This document shows positions 1 to 8,211 of a stretch of DNA of 18,999 nucleotides, piece by piece. The first letter of the stretch is position 1, and every line of letters starts with the position of its first letter. The notes under the pieces were generated by a model that was not told where the DNA came from, ran no database searches, and worked only from the letters and a program-made list of their open reading frames with translations. The stretch covers positions 1 through 18,999 of the forward strand of contig DATC01000132.1 of NCBI GenBank assembly GCA_002504495.1. The letters are read 5' to 3'. The position numbers were made by a program, and so were the translations under genes. This stretch comes from Methanomassiliicoccaceae archaeon UBA537 (lineage in GTDB: Archaea; Thermoplasmatota; Thermoplasmata; Methanomassiliicoccales; Methanomethylophilaceae).

Positions 1-3
1 TGT

Positions 4-3000
4 CTAAAAAGTTATGTTATTGGCTATATTTCCAGAGATACCGAGAATTCCGTTGGGAACCGTAACATTCTTGACATTCGAACTGGAGAACGCGCTCAGA
101 TCCAGATATTCGATTCCATCGCTCAATACAATGTTATCCAACGAACACCATCTGAACGCAGCCTCTCCAATTGAAGTTACATAGTATGTTGCATCGTTCT
201 TCACAAAGGATGAAGGTATATCTGACGAATCGCCACCGTAATGGATAAGCTCGAGATCCTTGTCACCCAGAATCCTGTACAGACTGTTTTCATAGGAAAT
301 GAAGTAACTATTATTCTCACTGACTTCGACTGTCACTGTTGAAGAGATCCAATGCGGATTGATGTATCCGACATCTTTTCCAAGAACTATAACATCCAGA
401 TCACGAATCATGTTCAACTGGCCGTTGATCTCCTTGACGCCATCGCCGGATATGATCTTCTTGATGGTGGAACCATTTATCCATTCCAGGTCGAAGTATT
501 CGATTCCATCCGGAATCACGAACTCATCGACGTTCAAAGTTCCGAGACAGCATATTATAGACTTCTTCCCATCAACAAGACTGCAGAGCATCTCCATCGA
601 ATTGTCTCCGGAACCGAATTTCTGAACTGTGAACAGTGAACCCGTCTCAACAGTGACCGTCTTCAAATCAGGGAAAATCGATAACGAACCTATCTGTCTG
701 ATCTTATTTCCTATGGTCAAAGAGACTACGTCATTGTGATAGATTGAATATCTATGATAAGCAATACTGGTAATCGGATAATTCACTCCGTCAATTGTTA
801 CAGAATCTGGAATTCTATAATCTGGACTAGATCCCCAATACCTTAAACCAATAAGATTCAAAGATACTTGTCCGCTCTCGATATACGAATTGTAATACAA
901 TGTATACTCGTTTATAGTCACTTCTTTTTCAGGAGAACAATTTGAACACAATCCCTCGTAAGTTTCATATTTCTCTCCATTGAGAACAGAAACATCATAG
1001 AATGCATCCGGTGCTACATAATCTGATCTGGAAAGGACTTCATCTATAATCTTTTTCGAAATCTTTAGGTCGTTGAATGCAAAATATTCAACTCTGTCGT
1101 AATGATTGACGGAAAGATTCAGATTTTCAATCGATGAAACATCACTACTGTGAAATGCAGCAGTATCAACAAGTTTGACGGTTCCCTTGACAACTATGCT
1201 TCTGAGACTATCGCATTCTCTGAACATATTCAAATTATCAAGATTTCCTTCGAACGTCACCGATTCCAATTTAGAGCATCCGCTAAATGCATCATCGTCA
1301 ACGAATCCCACATCGCCTTTGAATATCACCGATTTCAACTTGGTGAAGCTTCCGAATGAATCTTGATAAATCTGTCCGACCGACCCTTCGAAAACCAGCT
1401 GCTCGATATATCCGTTGGATGCGAATGCGTTTCCATCTATACTCCCGATATCGCTTGCGAATTTCAATGAACTTATCTCGGTCGAATCCTCGAATAAATT
1501 GGATCCTATGGATGTGATAGGACCGTTGAACGATACACTACCCAATTTATCACAAGATACGAAATAAGAATTGGAAAGATCCAGAGGTTCTGTGTTGACA
1601 AAAATCAATGATTTGATCGAGGACATGGTGAATTGCATACCCTCGCTAGGAACAGATTCTACGATAACATTTCCAATATTCCTATTTTCATAAGCATCTA
1701 TCTGACCAAATACGGGATAATCGATTCCATCATATCTAATCACATTGCGAATCGTAACATCTACTTCGTCGCCTTCGATAATTCCAACAAACATCATCAC
1801 ATTTATTCCACGAACTATCGTTTTGAGATATACGATCCCGTCCAATGATACAACATCCATTCCGTACTTGCTAAGAATTGATACGTCGCCCCAAACTCCT
1901 GAGATCGGTGCGTCAAATACAATAGATCTGGCATTCAAGCCGGCGATGCGATCACAATCAATACTGACCGCGTCATCACTGGATATGACTACTTTATTAA
2001 CGGTAGTATCACTACACGAAACCCAGGTATTAGAAAGCACCAATTCATCAATGGTGCACGAATTAAGGAAGATCCATAGGCTACTACACTTCAGACGTTT
2101 AGGATCGACATTATTAAGGTTGATTGCATCGATTTCATACGTTTTACCTCCATATGACACTTGTTTCGGAATTTCAATGCTACTGCCAAATACATCATAT
2201 ACATCGACATAGTCATTCCCATAGAACCGGAATATTTCATATGCGACATCGTCAAGAATAAAAGTACTGCCGACTCCGGACCACCCTGGAATGTCCACTG
2301 TTCCATGAACCCACTTCAATTCATCACTAATAGAGATTTCTTGAACACCGTTCAAACCAGTGTAATTGCGTAAATCGACATACCCTGGACCCACAATCGA
2401 TAGTTTTCCGATTTTAGAATCCTGAAGGTCCACGAAATCAAAATGATAATTTGAATAAGTCTGAAGAACAAACTCCTCAATATCTTCATCGATTATGACG
2501 CTATGTACTTGATAGTCTTTGCCGTCGATGGTTATCTTCGCTTTGATCGTCGCCAGCGAATGGTTGACCACTTCAATCGCAACAGCCTCCCAATCATTAT
2601 AAGCATAGACAACCCCATCTTCGACAAACAACCGATCTCCATACTCGGAATAAATCGTCAACACGATTTCCTTCGAATCATACTCTATATGAATCTCATG
2701 TCCAAACAGCTCATAGAGCGAGTCGGAAACAGTCAATCTCAATAGCCAATAACCATCGAAATCGATCGACTTCTCTGCAATAACGTTGATCTTAGAACGA
2801 GTGCCCTCACTGGCGCCGTCAACTGATATGCTAACACGATTCGGCATATCTCCCTTGATGGCGAAAATCCATTCTCCCGAGTCGGTATTGTAGGTGTTCA
2901 CCTGCAGATTGTTATCATCAGATTCCCGATACTCCCATTTATGATCTCCATAGGGATCAATACAAACAGGGAAACCACATATGTATTCAGGTGCGACCAC

Positions 3001-4257
3001 ATTCTTTGCATCGACGTAAACGCACCTATGATTCAAAGCCTTCCAATACGACAACTGATAATCTCCATCAGTCGTCGCAATGAATTCATACCTCGGTTCC
3101 ATCTCGGTGTCGAGTTTTCCTACTATGCTATTCTTGATCGCAGTGTTGTAGAAATTGTCTCCGAAGCTATAGAAGAAGTCAAGATTTCCGCCCCGTAACT
3201 GAATCCAGATCTCCTTGCCTGCACCGATAAGATCATGATAGGTCTGCTCGGAGAAGAAAACATTGTACTCGTTCTGTAGGAACTCCTGCAGGACGAAGTA
3301 GATTGAATCCGTATAGCTCAGATCACTTGCGCCAGGACTGTCTATCGAAGGTGCTTCCTGATCAAATGATTTGCGTATTTCCGAATAAATAACTGCCGAA
3401 TCAATCTCATAAGACGCTTCAATTCCGGATATGGCCACTCTGCCGTTGTTGATTTCCGATGCAGAGAATGCAACATTGACGCGTCTATCCATACTCTTTC
3501 CGGAAACGATTGCATCGATATCAGCACGTGTGACTTCCTTTGATACGGATCCTTGGAATTCCAGAACATATCCTATGTCTACAGGATCTTTCTCGGCATC
3601 TGCATAGGCATATGATATCTCGCCGTTGCGCTCTGAAACCTTGTAGTTCATCAATTCCCAGCCACCGGCGGAGATAACCGCCTTGGCAGAGACGCTCTGA
3701 GGTATCGCATCCTCGTTAGCATGAACTATCGCCACGGCATCGACCTTCACCGATATCTCGGCATCGTATCCCATAGCCTTGTCTGGATGCTGGCTATCCA
3801 CTGCATCCAACTTCATCGATTCTGAAGCCTTCAACGAACCGTTGAAGCGCATGGTGTAATCGTATCCGTCAGAAACCTTCTCCGACTTCATAAACAGATA
3901 GACTTCCCCTTCCGCAGCCATCGTCAGAGCCTTGATCTCCGGCGATACGGACAGGATGTACTTCTCCAGATTTGGAGAATCGGTTTCTTGGAGGTATTTG
4001 ATGATAGGGATCGTATTGACGATCTCTGGAGGAACCGCATCCGCCAACGTATCGGCGATGCGCAGCACTCCTCCTTTGTCCAAATTCAATGAGAGGCCGA
4101 ACTCTCCTTCGGTTCTGAATTTCTCCAAAACCTGGTCGAGCTGCCCCATATCGGTATCCGTATCCGTAGGCGCACCGTCTGTGGCGGGCGATACCATGAG
4201 GCATCCCGCGAAAACGATGACGCATACGAATGCGAATGCAATGCTGCGTGCAGTCAT
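4..4257 (-). CDS. Giant BspA-like leucine-rich-repeat surface lipoprotein
   Basis: A 1417-residue predicted exported protein. Residues 1-19 form a short signal peptide ending in a lipobox-like VFAGC (Cys19 the candidate lipidated residue), followed by an Asp/Thr-rich linker. The first ~700 residues are beta-rich without a family I recognise. Residues ~900-1040 hold BspA/LRR_5-type repeats with the pattern 'AF..C..L.SV.F.G', and related repeats recur at ~1150-1210 and ~1345-1410. BspA-like proteins are known as surface adhesins or binding proteins in host-associated microbes; what this one binds cannot be told. No C-terminal membrane anchor is visible and the protein stops inside a repeat-like stretch. 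The stop is TAG (plus-strand cta at 4-6), the only terminal TAG among complete genes here, which matters in a pyrrolysine user. A TATA-like AT stretch at about 4277-4288 on the minus strand sits ~26 bases from the ATG, suggesting a leaderless transcript. The exact family assignment is by repeat pattern only. Confidence 0.85.
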   Translation of the reverse strand: MTARSIAFAFVCVIVFAGCLMVSPATDGAPTDTDTDMGQLDQVLEKFRTEGEFGLSLNLDKGGVLRIADTLADAVPPEIVNTIPIIKYLQETDSPNLEKYILSVSPEIKALTMAAEGEVYLFMKSEKVSDGYDYTMRFNGSLKASESMKLDAVDSQHPDKAMGYDAEISVKVDAVAIVHANEDAIPQSVSAKAVISAGGWELMNYKVSERNGEISYAYADAEKDPVDIGYVLEFQGSVSKEVTRADIDAIVSGKSMDRRVNVAFSASEINNGRVAISGIEASYEIDSAVIYSEIRKSFDQEAPSIDSPGASDLSYTDSIYFVLQEFLQNEYNVFFSEQTYHDLIGAGKEIWIQLRGGNLDFFYSFGDNFYNTAIKNSIVGKLDTEMEPRYEFIATTDGDYQLSYWKALNHRCVYVDAKNVVAPEYICGFPVCIDPYGDHKWEYRESDDNNLQVNTYNTDSGEWIFAIKGDMPNRVSISVDGASEGTRSKINVIAEKSIDFDGYWLLRLTVSDSLYELFGHEIHIEYDSKEIVLTIYSEYGDRLFVEDGVVYAYNDWEAVAIEVVNHSLATIKAKITIDGKDYQVHSVIIDEDIEEFVLQTYSNYHFDFVDLQDSKIGKLSIVGPGYVDLRNYTGLNGVQEISISDELKWVHGTVDIPGWSGVGSTFILDDVAYEIFRFYGNDYVDVYDVFGSSIEIPKQVSYGGKTYEIDAINLNNVDPKRLKCSSLWIFLNSCTIDELVLSNTWVSCSDTTVNKVVISSDDAVSIDCDRIAGLNARSIVFDAPISGVWGDVSILSKYGMDVVSLDGIVYLKTIVRGINVMMFVGIIEGDEVDVTIRNVIRYDGIDYPVFGQIDAYENRNIGNVIVESVPSEGMQFTMSSIKSLIFVNTEPLDLSNSYFVSCDKLGSVSFNGPITSIGSNLFEDSTEISSLKFASDIGSIDGNAFASNGYIEQLVFEGSVGQIYQDSFGSFTKLKSVIFKGDVGFVDDDAFSGCSKLESVTFEGNLDNLNMFRECDSLRSIVVKGTVKLVDTAAFHSSDVSSIENLNLSVNHYDRVEYFAFNDLKISKKIIDEVLSRSDYVAPDAFYDVSVLNGEKYETYEGLCSNCSPEKEVTINEYTLYYNSYIESGQVSLNLIGLRYWGSSPDYRIPDSVTIDGVNYPITSIAYHRYSIYHNDVVSLTIGNKIRQIGSLSIFPDLKTVTVETGSLFTVQKFGSGDNSMEMLCSLVDGKKSIICCLGTLNVDEFVIPDGIEYFDLEWINGSTIKKIISGDGVKEINGQLNMIRDLDVIVLGKDVGYINPHWISSTVTVEVSENNSYFISYENSLYRILGDKDLELIHYGGDSSDIPSSFVKNDATYYVTSIGEAAFRWCSLDNIVLSDGIEYLDLSAFSSSNVKNVTVPNGILGISGNIANNITF

Positions 4258-4341
4258 CGATATTGATAGAAGGTCATATTAATTAAAACTAACATAAGAT
4301 ATGAACAGTTTAATTCTTAGACATATTGCAGGTTCAATGTA
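4258..4341. promoter_or_regulatory. Divergent AT-rich promoter region
   Basis: These 84 bases separate the surface protein gene (minus) from the membrane-protein pair (plus). On the minus strand the run TTTTAATTAATAT (about 4277-4289) is a good archaeal TATA candidate placed for transcription starting at or next to the ATG at 4257. On the plus strand TTTAATTCT (about 4309-4317) could serve the gene at 4342, again with an almost leaderless transcript; a weak CAGGT precedes that ATG. Seen by eye only. Confidence 0.45.
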
Positions 4342-5154
4342 ATGAACGATGCTCTTGCGAAGAAGCTGCGGAACGGCATGCTCGTTGCATCCGTCTTCAT
4401 CGTGATAATATCCGTAGGTATCGTGCTATTAGCACTGTTGACACCAGGCAATTGGATTGAAGTTCACGAATCGGAGCCCCTGATGATCAAGATGGAAGGC
4501 ACTAGCATCCGCATGACAGGAACGATTGAAACGGATTCCAACATGCCATACACGCTGAAGGATGTCGACATATCCCTTGTAATGATTGACCGGGAAAGAG
4601 CATCCAAAACTGTGCTTTACTCGGAATCTGGAATTCAAATATCTCCAGGGAGCAATGAGATACTCGTCGATTCCCATATATCCGCATCCACGGTGATGCT
4701 TATGATAAGAGACAAAGCCGTAAAGGATGGGTCTCCCCTATGCATGGAGCTAAACATGAATTGCAGATACATGCTAAATTTAGCAGAATTCCATCTGACC
4801 TCCGATATCAGGATTCCCATCACAACAGACGGCGCCAGATTGGATATATCAGTGGACGAGAACACCGATGATTCATTCTCGGTTCGCGTGACTGGGTTGG
4901 CCGACTGGCTGATTCCAGATAACAGAACGGTTTCGATATCAGGCGGAGGTGAGTCCCTCGATCTTGTTTTAGCCTCCAACAACGGTATGCTATTCGCATC
5001 ATTCCATTCTGAACATGGTCTTGACGGCGTATTGGAAAGAATCGCTTCCTATCCTGATGCCATATGCATGGACGATGACGATATCTTGGACTGGGATGCA
5101 AATACCATCAGGATGCTGGGTTCAATCATGTCTCTTACAAGGAGGCTTCTTTGA
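4342..5154 (+). CDS. Unknown protein with N-terminal membrane anchor
   Basis: I do not recognise this 270-residue protein. Residues ~12-36 form one strong hydrophobic segment after a short basic N-terminus, so it is probably anchored with the rest outside. The remainder is mostly polar, beta-rich-looking sequence (many alternating Ile/Val/Ser/Asp residues) with two similar-looking parts around residues 45-140 and 150-220, perhaps two beta-sandwich domains; that is inference. The stop overlaps the start of the next gene (TGATG), so the two are surely co-transcribed and probably work together at the membrane. Base composition is AT-richer than the housekeeping genes that follow, like the surface protein across the divergent promoter. 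Confidence 0.75.
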   Translation: MNDALAKKLRNGMLVASVFIVIISVGIVLLALLTPGNWIEVHESEPLMIKMEGTSIRMTGTIETDSNMPYTLKDVDISLVMIDRERASKTVLYSESGIQISPGSNEILVDSHISASTVMLMIRDKAVKDGSPLCMELNMNCRYMLNLAEFHLTSDIRIPITTDGARLDISVDENTDDSFSVRVTGLADWLIPDNRTVSISGGGESLDLVLASNNGMLFASFHSEHGLDGVLERIASYPDAICMDDDDILDWDANTIRMLGSIMSLTRRLL

Positions 5155-5681
5155 TGGACGGATTCGATCATAAGAGAGCAAAAAAATACGCATTCGTCAC
5201 AACAATCAAGATTGTCATCCTGTACATTTTACTTCTGATGCTCTGTATATACGCTTTGAACAGAGTGTACGATGAATTCCAGATATCATCATTCGATTGG
5301 AATCTCCTACTATGTTCTTTGGTATACCTCCTTCCGTTCCTACTATTCCCATTAGTTGCGTATATCGCTGGAGGATTCGAACCAGGCGATAAAAGAAGAT
5401 TGATAGGGAGATGCATCATGGCTGCACTGCTAGCCGCACTGCTACTCCTTAAACCAGAGGATCTGACTTACGATATTTCTGATGTTATGATAGATCAGAC
5501 ATCGGGCCTATCTGCTAAGAATATAGAATTAACCATGTCTGTAGAAGGATTCATGATTCTGATGGCGCCGATTTCAATCTTTACGCTAATCGATGCCCTA
5601 TTGGAATACCTGCACCCTATAACATCGTCACGATACAAAGAAGCAATCGATACCTTGATTTTACGCTCAGCTCAACCTTGA
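5154..5681 (+). CDS. Unknown multi-span membrane protein
   Basis: A 175-residue protein starting at the ATG at 5154, which shares its first base with the stop of the upstream gene and has AAGGAGG at 5139-5145, eight bases before it; the TTG at 5151 is a poorer start. Four hydrophobic segments are visible at about residues 19-38, 51-74, 87-100 and 131-153. The first three are near each other; a polar stretch (~101-130) separates the last. The N-terminus and the loops are Lys/Arg-rich. I recognise no family. Translational coupling to the anchored protein upstream suggests a two-part membrane assembly of unknown role. Ends in TGA. Confidence 0.75.
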   Translation: MDGFDHKRAKKYAFVTTIKIVILYILLLMLCIYALNRVYDEFQISSFDWNLLLCSLVYLLPFLLFPLVAYIAGGFEPGDKRRLIGRCIMAALLAALLLLKPEDLTYDISDVMIDQTSGLSAKNIELTMSVEGFMILMAPISIFTLIDALLEYLHPITSSRYKEAIDTLILRSAQP

Positions 5682-5820
5682 AAAGACTGTTGATTATAAA
5701 ATATATATTCAATTGCATTTACGTAATTAATTGCATTCTTCTAAAATCCCCTCTACCGTTGCACAAATGCAAGTATATGTAACGTCGATACCGATATCTA
5801 CAGGATTCCGATGGAGGCTC
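5682..5820 (+). promoter_or_regulatory. Intergenic region with dus promoter
   Basis: This 139-base gap is AT-rich in its first half and marks a visible shift from AT-richer to GC-richer coding sequence. AAGTATATGTAA at about 5769-5780 is a TATA candidate that would place a transcript start near 5800, followed by GGAGG at 5813-5817 just before the ATG at 5821. An open frame continues upstream to a TTG at 5731, but that extension is not Dus-like and lies over the TATA box. Confidence 0.45.
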
Positions 5821-6852
5821 ATGGGGTTCGGAACCGGGTTCGAAGGCAGAGTGATCCTAGGTCCGATGTCGGGTTACACCACCCCCTGCTACAGGAGGTT
5901 CATGGAGCGGTTCGGAGTCGCGGCATCCGTAACGGAGATGGTCTCCGCATCCGGACTTCATTACGACCCTATAGGATCCGGAAGATTCGTGGAAGCGTCC
6001 GGAATCGCTCCGACCGGAGCCCAGGTGTTCGGAGCCGATCCGGAACGCGTGGCGGAAGGTGCGGAGAAGGCGTTGGAGCTGGAGCCGCGCCTGAGCTTCA
6101 TAGACATCAACATGGGATGCCCGGTGAAGAAGGTCGTTCGGTCCAGATCCGGATCCGCGCTCCTCGACGACCCGGAGCTGTGCGGGAGGATCGTCTCGGC
6201 CGTGAAAGAGCATGTGGACGTGCCAGTGACAGCCAAGATCAGATTGGGCCGCACTGCGGAATCGGTGACATGGAGGACGGTCGTCGATGCTCTTCTCCGC
6301 GCGGATGTCGATGCCGTTTGCATCCATACCCGTACCGCGGACCAGCACTACGCGGGGGTCGCCGATCATGAAGCGATAAGGGGCCTGCAGGACAAGCTTC
6401 CTATCCCGCTCATCGTATCCGGAGACGTGTTCACCGCCGAGGATGCGGCAAAGGCCGTGGAGACCACAGGAGCGGAATATGTCATGGTAGCGCGCGGAGG
6501 CGTGGGCAACCCGTTCCTGATGACGCAGATAGATCATCTCCTGGAGAAAGGAGAATCGCTTCCGAACCCGTCGATGTCCGAGCAGGCGAAATGGTGTCTG
6601 GAGCTCATGGACGCGATCATCGAAGAGTCGGGACCGGAGATCGCACTCGGTCGTATGAGAGGGCTCGGACCGAAGTTCCTGGCAGGCTGCAGGTACAGTC
6701 GCGACTACAGAAGAGCGTTCACGGACAGGGCGACGGACCTGGACGACATGCGGATGCTGCTGGAGAAGATCGGAGACGAGATGGGGGATGCCGTCTTCAG
6801 ATCGGAATCGGGATGCAGAGCCAACATCCGTAAGGACGAGGCGCGGATATAA
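5821..6852 (+). CDS. tRNA-dihydrouridine synthase (Dus family)
   Basis: A 343-residue FMN enzyme predicted to reduce specific uridines of tRNA to dihydrouridine with NAD(P)H. Family signatures in order: VILGPMSGYTTPCYRRF at residues 11-27 (start of the TIM barrel), DINMGCPVKKVV with the catalytic Cys100, VTAKIRLG (substrate/FMN region), IHTRTADQHYAGVADHE (the usual IHGRT..Q.Y.G.ADW, with Thr replacing Gly), and SGDVFTAEDA then MVARGGVGNPFL (phosphate-binding end of the barrel). The loop after the catalytic Cys reads RSRSGSALL instead of the common K-G-x-G form. I start at the ATG at 5821 because the protein then has the usual family length and a TATA box and GGAGG lie just upstream. Which uridine it modifies cannot be told. 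Ends in TAA, which overlaps the next promoter. Confidence 0.9.
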   Translation: MGFGTGFEGRVILGPMSGYTTPCYRRFMERFGVAASVTEMVSASGLHYDPIGSGRFVEASGIAPTGAQVFGADPERVAEGAEKALELEPRLSFIDINMGCPVKKVVRSRSGSALLDDPELCGRIVSAVKEHVDVPVTAKIRLGRTAESVTWRTVVDALLRADVDAVCIHTRTADQHYAGVADHEAIRGLQDKLPIPLIVSGDVFTAEDAAKAVETTGAEYVMVARGGVGNPFLMTQIDHLLEKGESLPNPSMSEQAKWCLELMDAIIEESGPEIALGRMRGLGPKFLAGCRYSRDYRRAFTDRATDLDDMRMLLEKIGDEMGDAVFRSESGCRANIRKDEARI

Positions 6853-6854
6853 TA
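6846..6854 (+). promoter_or_regulatory. TATA box of rarA
   Basis: GATATAATA overlaps the TAA stop of the dus gene. Its centre lies about 26 bases before the ATG at 6877, the spacing expected for a leaderless archaeal transcript. This, with no good Shine-Dalgarno sequence, favours the ATG at 6877 over the TTG at 6868 as the rarA start. Confidence 0.5.
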
Positions 6855-6876
6855 GGGTCCGCAGAGATTGGCGGGC

Positions 6877-8211
6877 ATGGACCTGTTCGAATACACAAGA
6901 AGAGACGTCCTGGAGAAGGGGGCGCCCCTGGCGAGCCGGATGCGCCCGAGGACTCTGGACGAGGTCATCGGACAGGAGCACATCATCGGACCGGACAAGC
7001 TCCTCTCGCGCGCCATACGCGCCGACAGGATAGGATCCGTCATATTCTACGGCCCTCCCGGCACCGGGAAGACCACCCTGGCCCAGGTGGTGGCCAACAC
7101 CACCAGCTCGAGGTTCGTCCAAATCAACGCCACCACGGCCGGCAAGAAGGACATGGAGGAGGCAATCCGGAAGGCGAAGGACGCCCTCGGGATGGAGGAG
7201 CGCAGGACGATCCTCTTCGTGGACGAGATCCACCGTTTCAACAAGGCCCAGCAGGACTATCTCCTGCCTTTCGTGGAGGACGGAACGGTCACACTGATCG
7301 GAGCCACCACCGAAAACCCGTACTTCGAGGTGAACCGGGCGCTGGTCTCCCGCTCCAGGATATTCGAGCTCAGGGCGCTGGACGCCTCCGATCTGGAGAA
7401 GATCCTGAGAAGGGCCCTCGCCGACAGGGAGCGCGGACTCGGCGGCATGGACGTGATTGCGGACGACGATGCTCTGGCGTTCCTTGCCGACGTCGCCAAC
7501 GGCGATGCCCGCGCGGCGCTCAACGCGCTCGAGCTCGGAGCGCTGACGACTGTCCCTGGAGCGAACGGAAAAGTGCATCTTACCATGGAGGTCGCGTCCG
7601 AATGCATACAGAAGCGCGTGCTCGGCTACGATAAGGACGGAGACAGCCACTACGACACCGTATCCGCGTTCATCAAGAGCATGCGCGGATCCGACCCGGA
7701 CGCCGCCGTGTACTATCTGGCCAGGATGATCTATGCCGGAGAGGACCTCGACTTCATAACCCGCAGAATGATAGTGTGCGCATCCGAGGACGTGGGCAAC
7801 GCCGACCCGCAGGCCCTGACGGTCGCCGTATCGGCGGCCGAGGCAGCGAGGACCATAGGGATGCCAGAGGCGAGGATCGTCCTGGCCCAGGCTGCCGCAT
7901 ACATCGCATGCGCACCGAAGAGCAACTCCGCGATCGCATCCATCGATGAAGCGCTGTCCGTCGTCAAGGACTCCGCGACGGGAGGGATCCCGCCGTATCT
8001 GAAGGACGCCCACTACTCCGACGCGTCGAAGCTGGGCCGTGGGATCGGCTACAAGTACGCCCACGACTACCCCAACCACTACGTCGACCAGCAGTACCTC
8101 CCGGACGAGCTCGCAGGAAGAAGGTTCTACAGAATGTCCGACAACGGATACGAGAAGGGCATGAGGCTCTGGCTGGAGCGCATAGGCAAGTACCCCCGGA
8201 AGAGCCCATGA
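6877..8211 (+). CDS. rarA: Replication-associated recombination ATPase RarA/MgsA
   Basis: A 444-residue AAA+ ATPase of the clamp-loader clade (bacterial RarA/MgsA, eukaryotic Mgs1/WRNIP1), which acts at stalled replication forks. Visible: RMRPRTLDEVIGQEHIIG near the N-terminus (~21-38), Walker A GPPGTGKTT at 59-67, Walker B ILFVDE at 112-117 followed by IHRFNKAQQD, sensor 1 GATTEN at 142-147, arginine-finger region SRSRIF at 158-163, and the RarA-specific C-terminal part (SVRGS-like KSMRGSDPDAA, ASEDVGNADP, ACAPKSN, and YKYAHDYPNHY). Full length for the family; the C-terminal motifs separate it from the archaeal replication factor C subunits. RarA is mainly bacterial, so ancient transfer is likely, though the base composition matches its neighbours. 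Start chosen at the ATG at 6877 from the TATA position and the MDLFEY beginning. The last 4 bases overlap the MATE gene. Confidence 0.93.
   Translation: MDLFEYTRRDVLEKGAPLASRMRPRTLDEVIGQEHIIGPDKLLSRAIRADRIGSVIFYGPPGTGKTTLAQVVANTTSSRFVQINATTAGKKDMEEAIRKAKDALGMEERRTILFVDEIHRFNKAQQDYLLPFVEDGTVTLIGATTENPYFEVNRALVSRSRIFELRALDASDLEKILRRALADRERGLGGMDVIADDDALAFLADVANGDARAALNALELGALTTVPGANGKVHLTMEVASECIQKRVLGYDKDGDSHYDTVSAFIKSMRGSDPDAAVYYLARMIYAGEDLDFITRRMIVCASEDVGNADPQALTVAVSAAEAARTIGMPEARIVLAQAAAYIACAPKSNSAIASIDEALSVVKDSATGGIPPYLKDAHYSDASKLGRGIGYKYAHDYPNHYVDQQYLPDELAGRRFYRMSDNGYEKGMRLWLERIGKYPRKSP

Noticed and set aside
1260..1290. Possible pylT anticodon (TTTAGAG on the plus strand)
   Set aside because: It lies inside the surface protein coding sequence and no cloverleaf arms can be drawn around it; no tRNA was found anywhere in the window.
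900..2000. Repeat-like sequence as a CRISPR array
   Set aside because: The similarity is at protein level (leucine-rich repeats) with variable spacing and no exact DNA repeats; no cas genes are present.
5731..5820. Upstream extension of the dus gene to the TTG at 5731
   Set aside because: The added 30 residues are not Dus-like, the region is AT-rich and holds a TATA candidate, and GGAGG lies before the ATG at 5821.
5857..8079. Minus-strand open frame of 740 codons across dus and rarA
   Set aside because: It covers two clearly recognised plus-strand genes and its translation is Arg/His/Gly/Val-rich shadow sequence.
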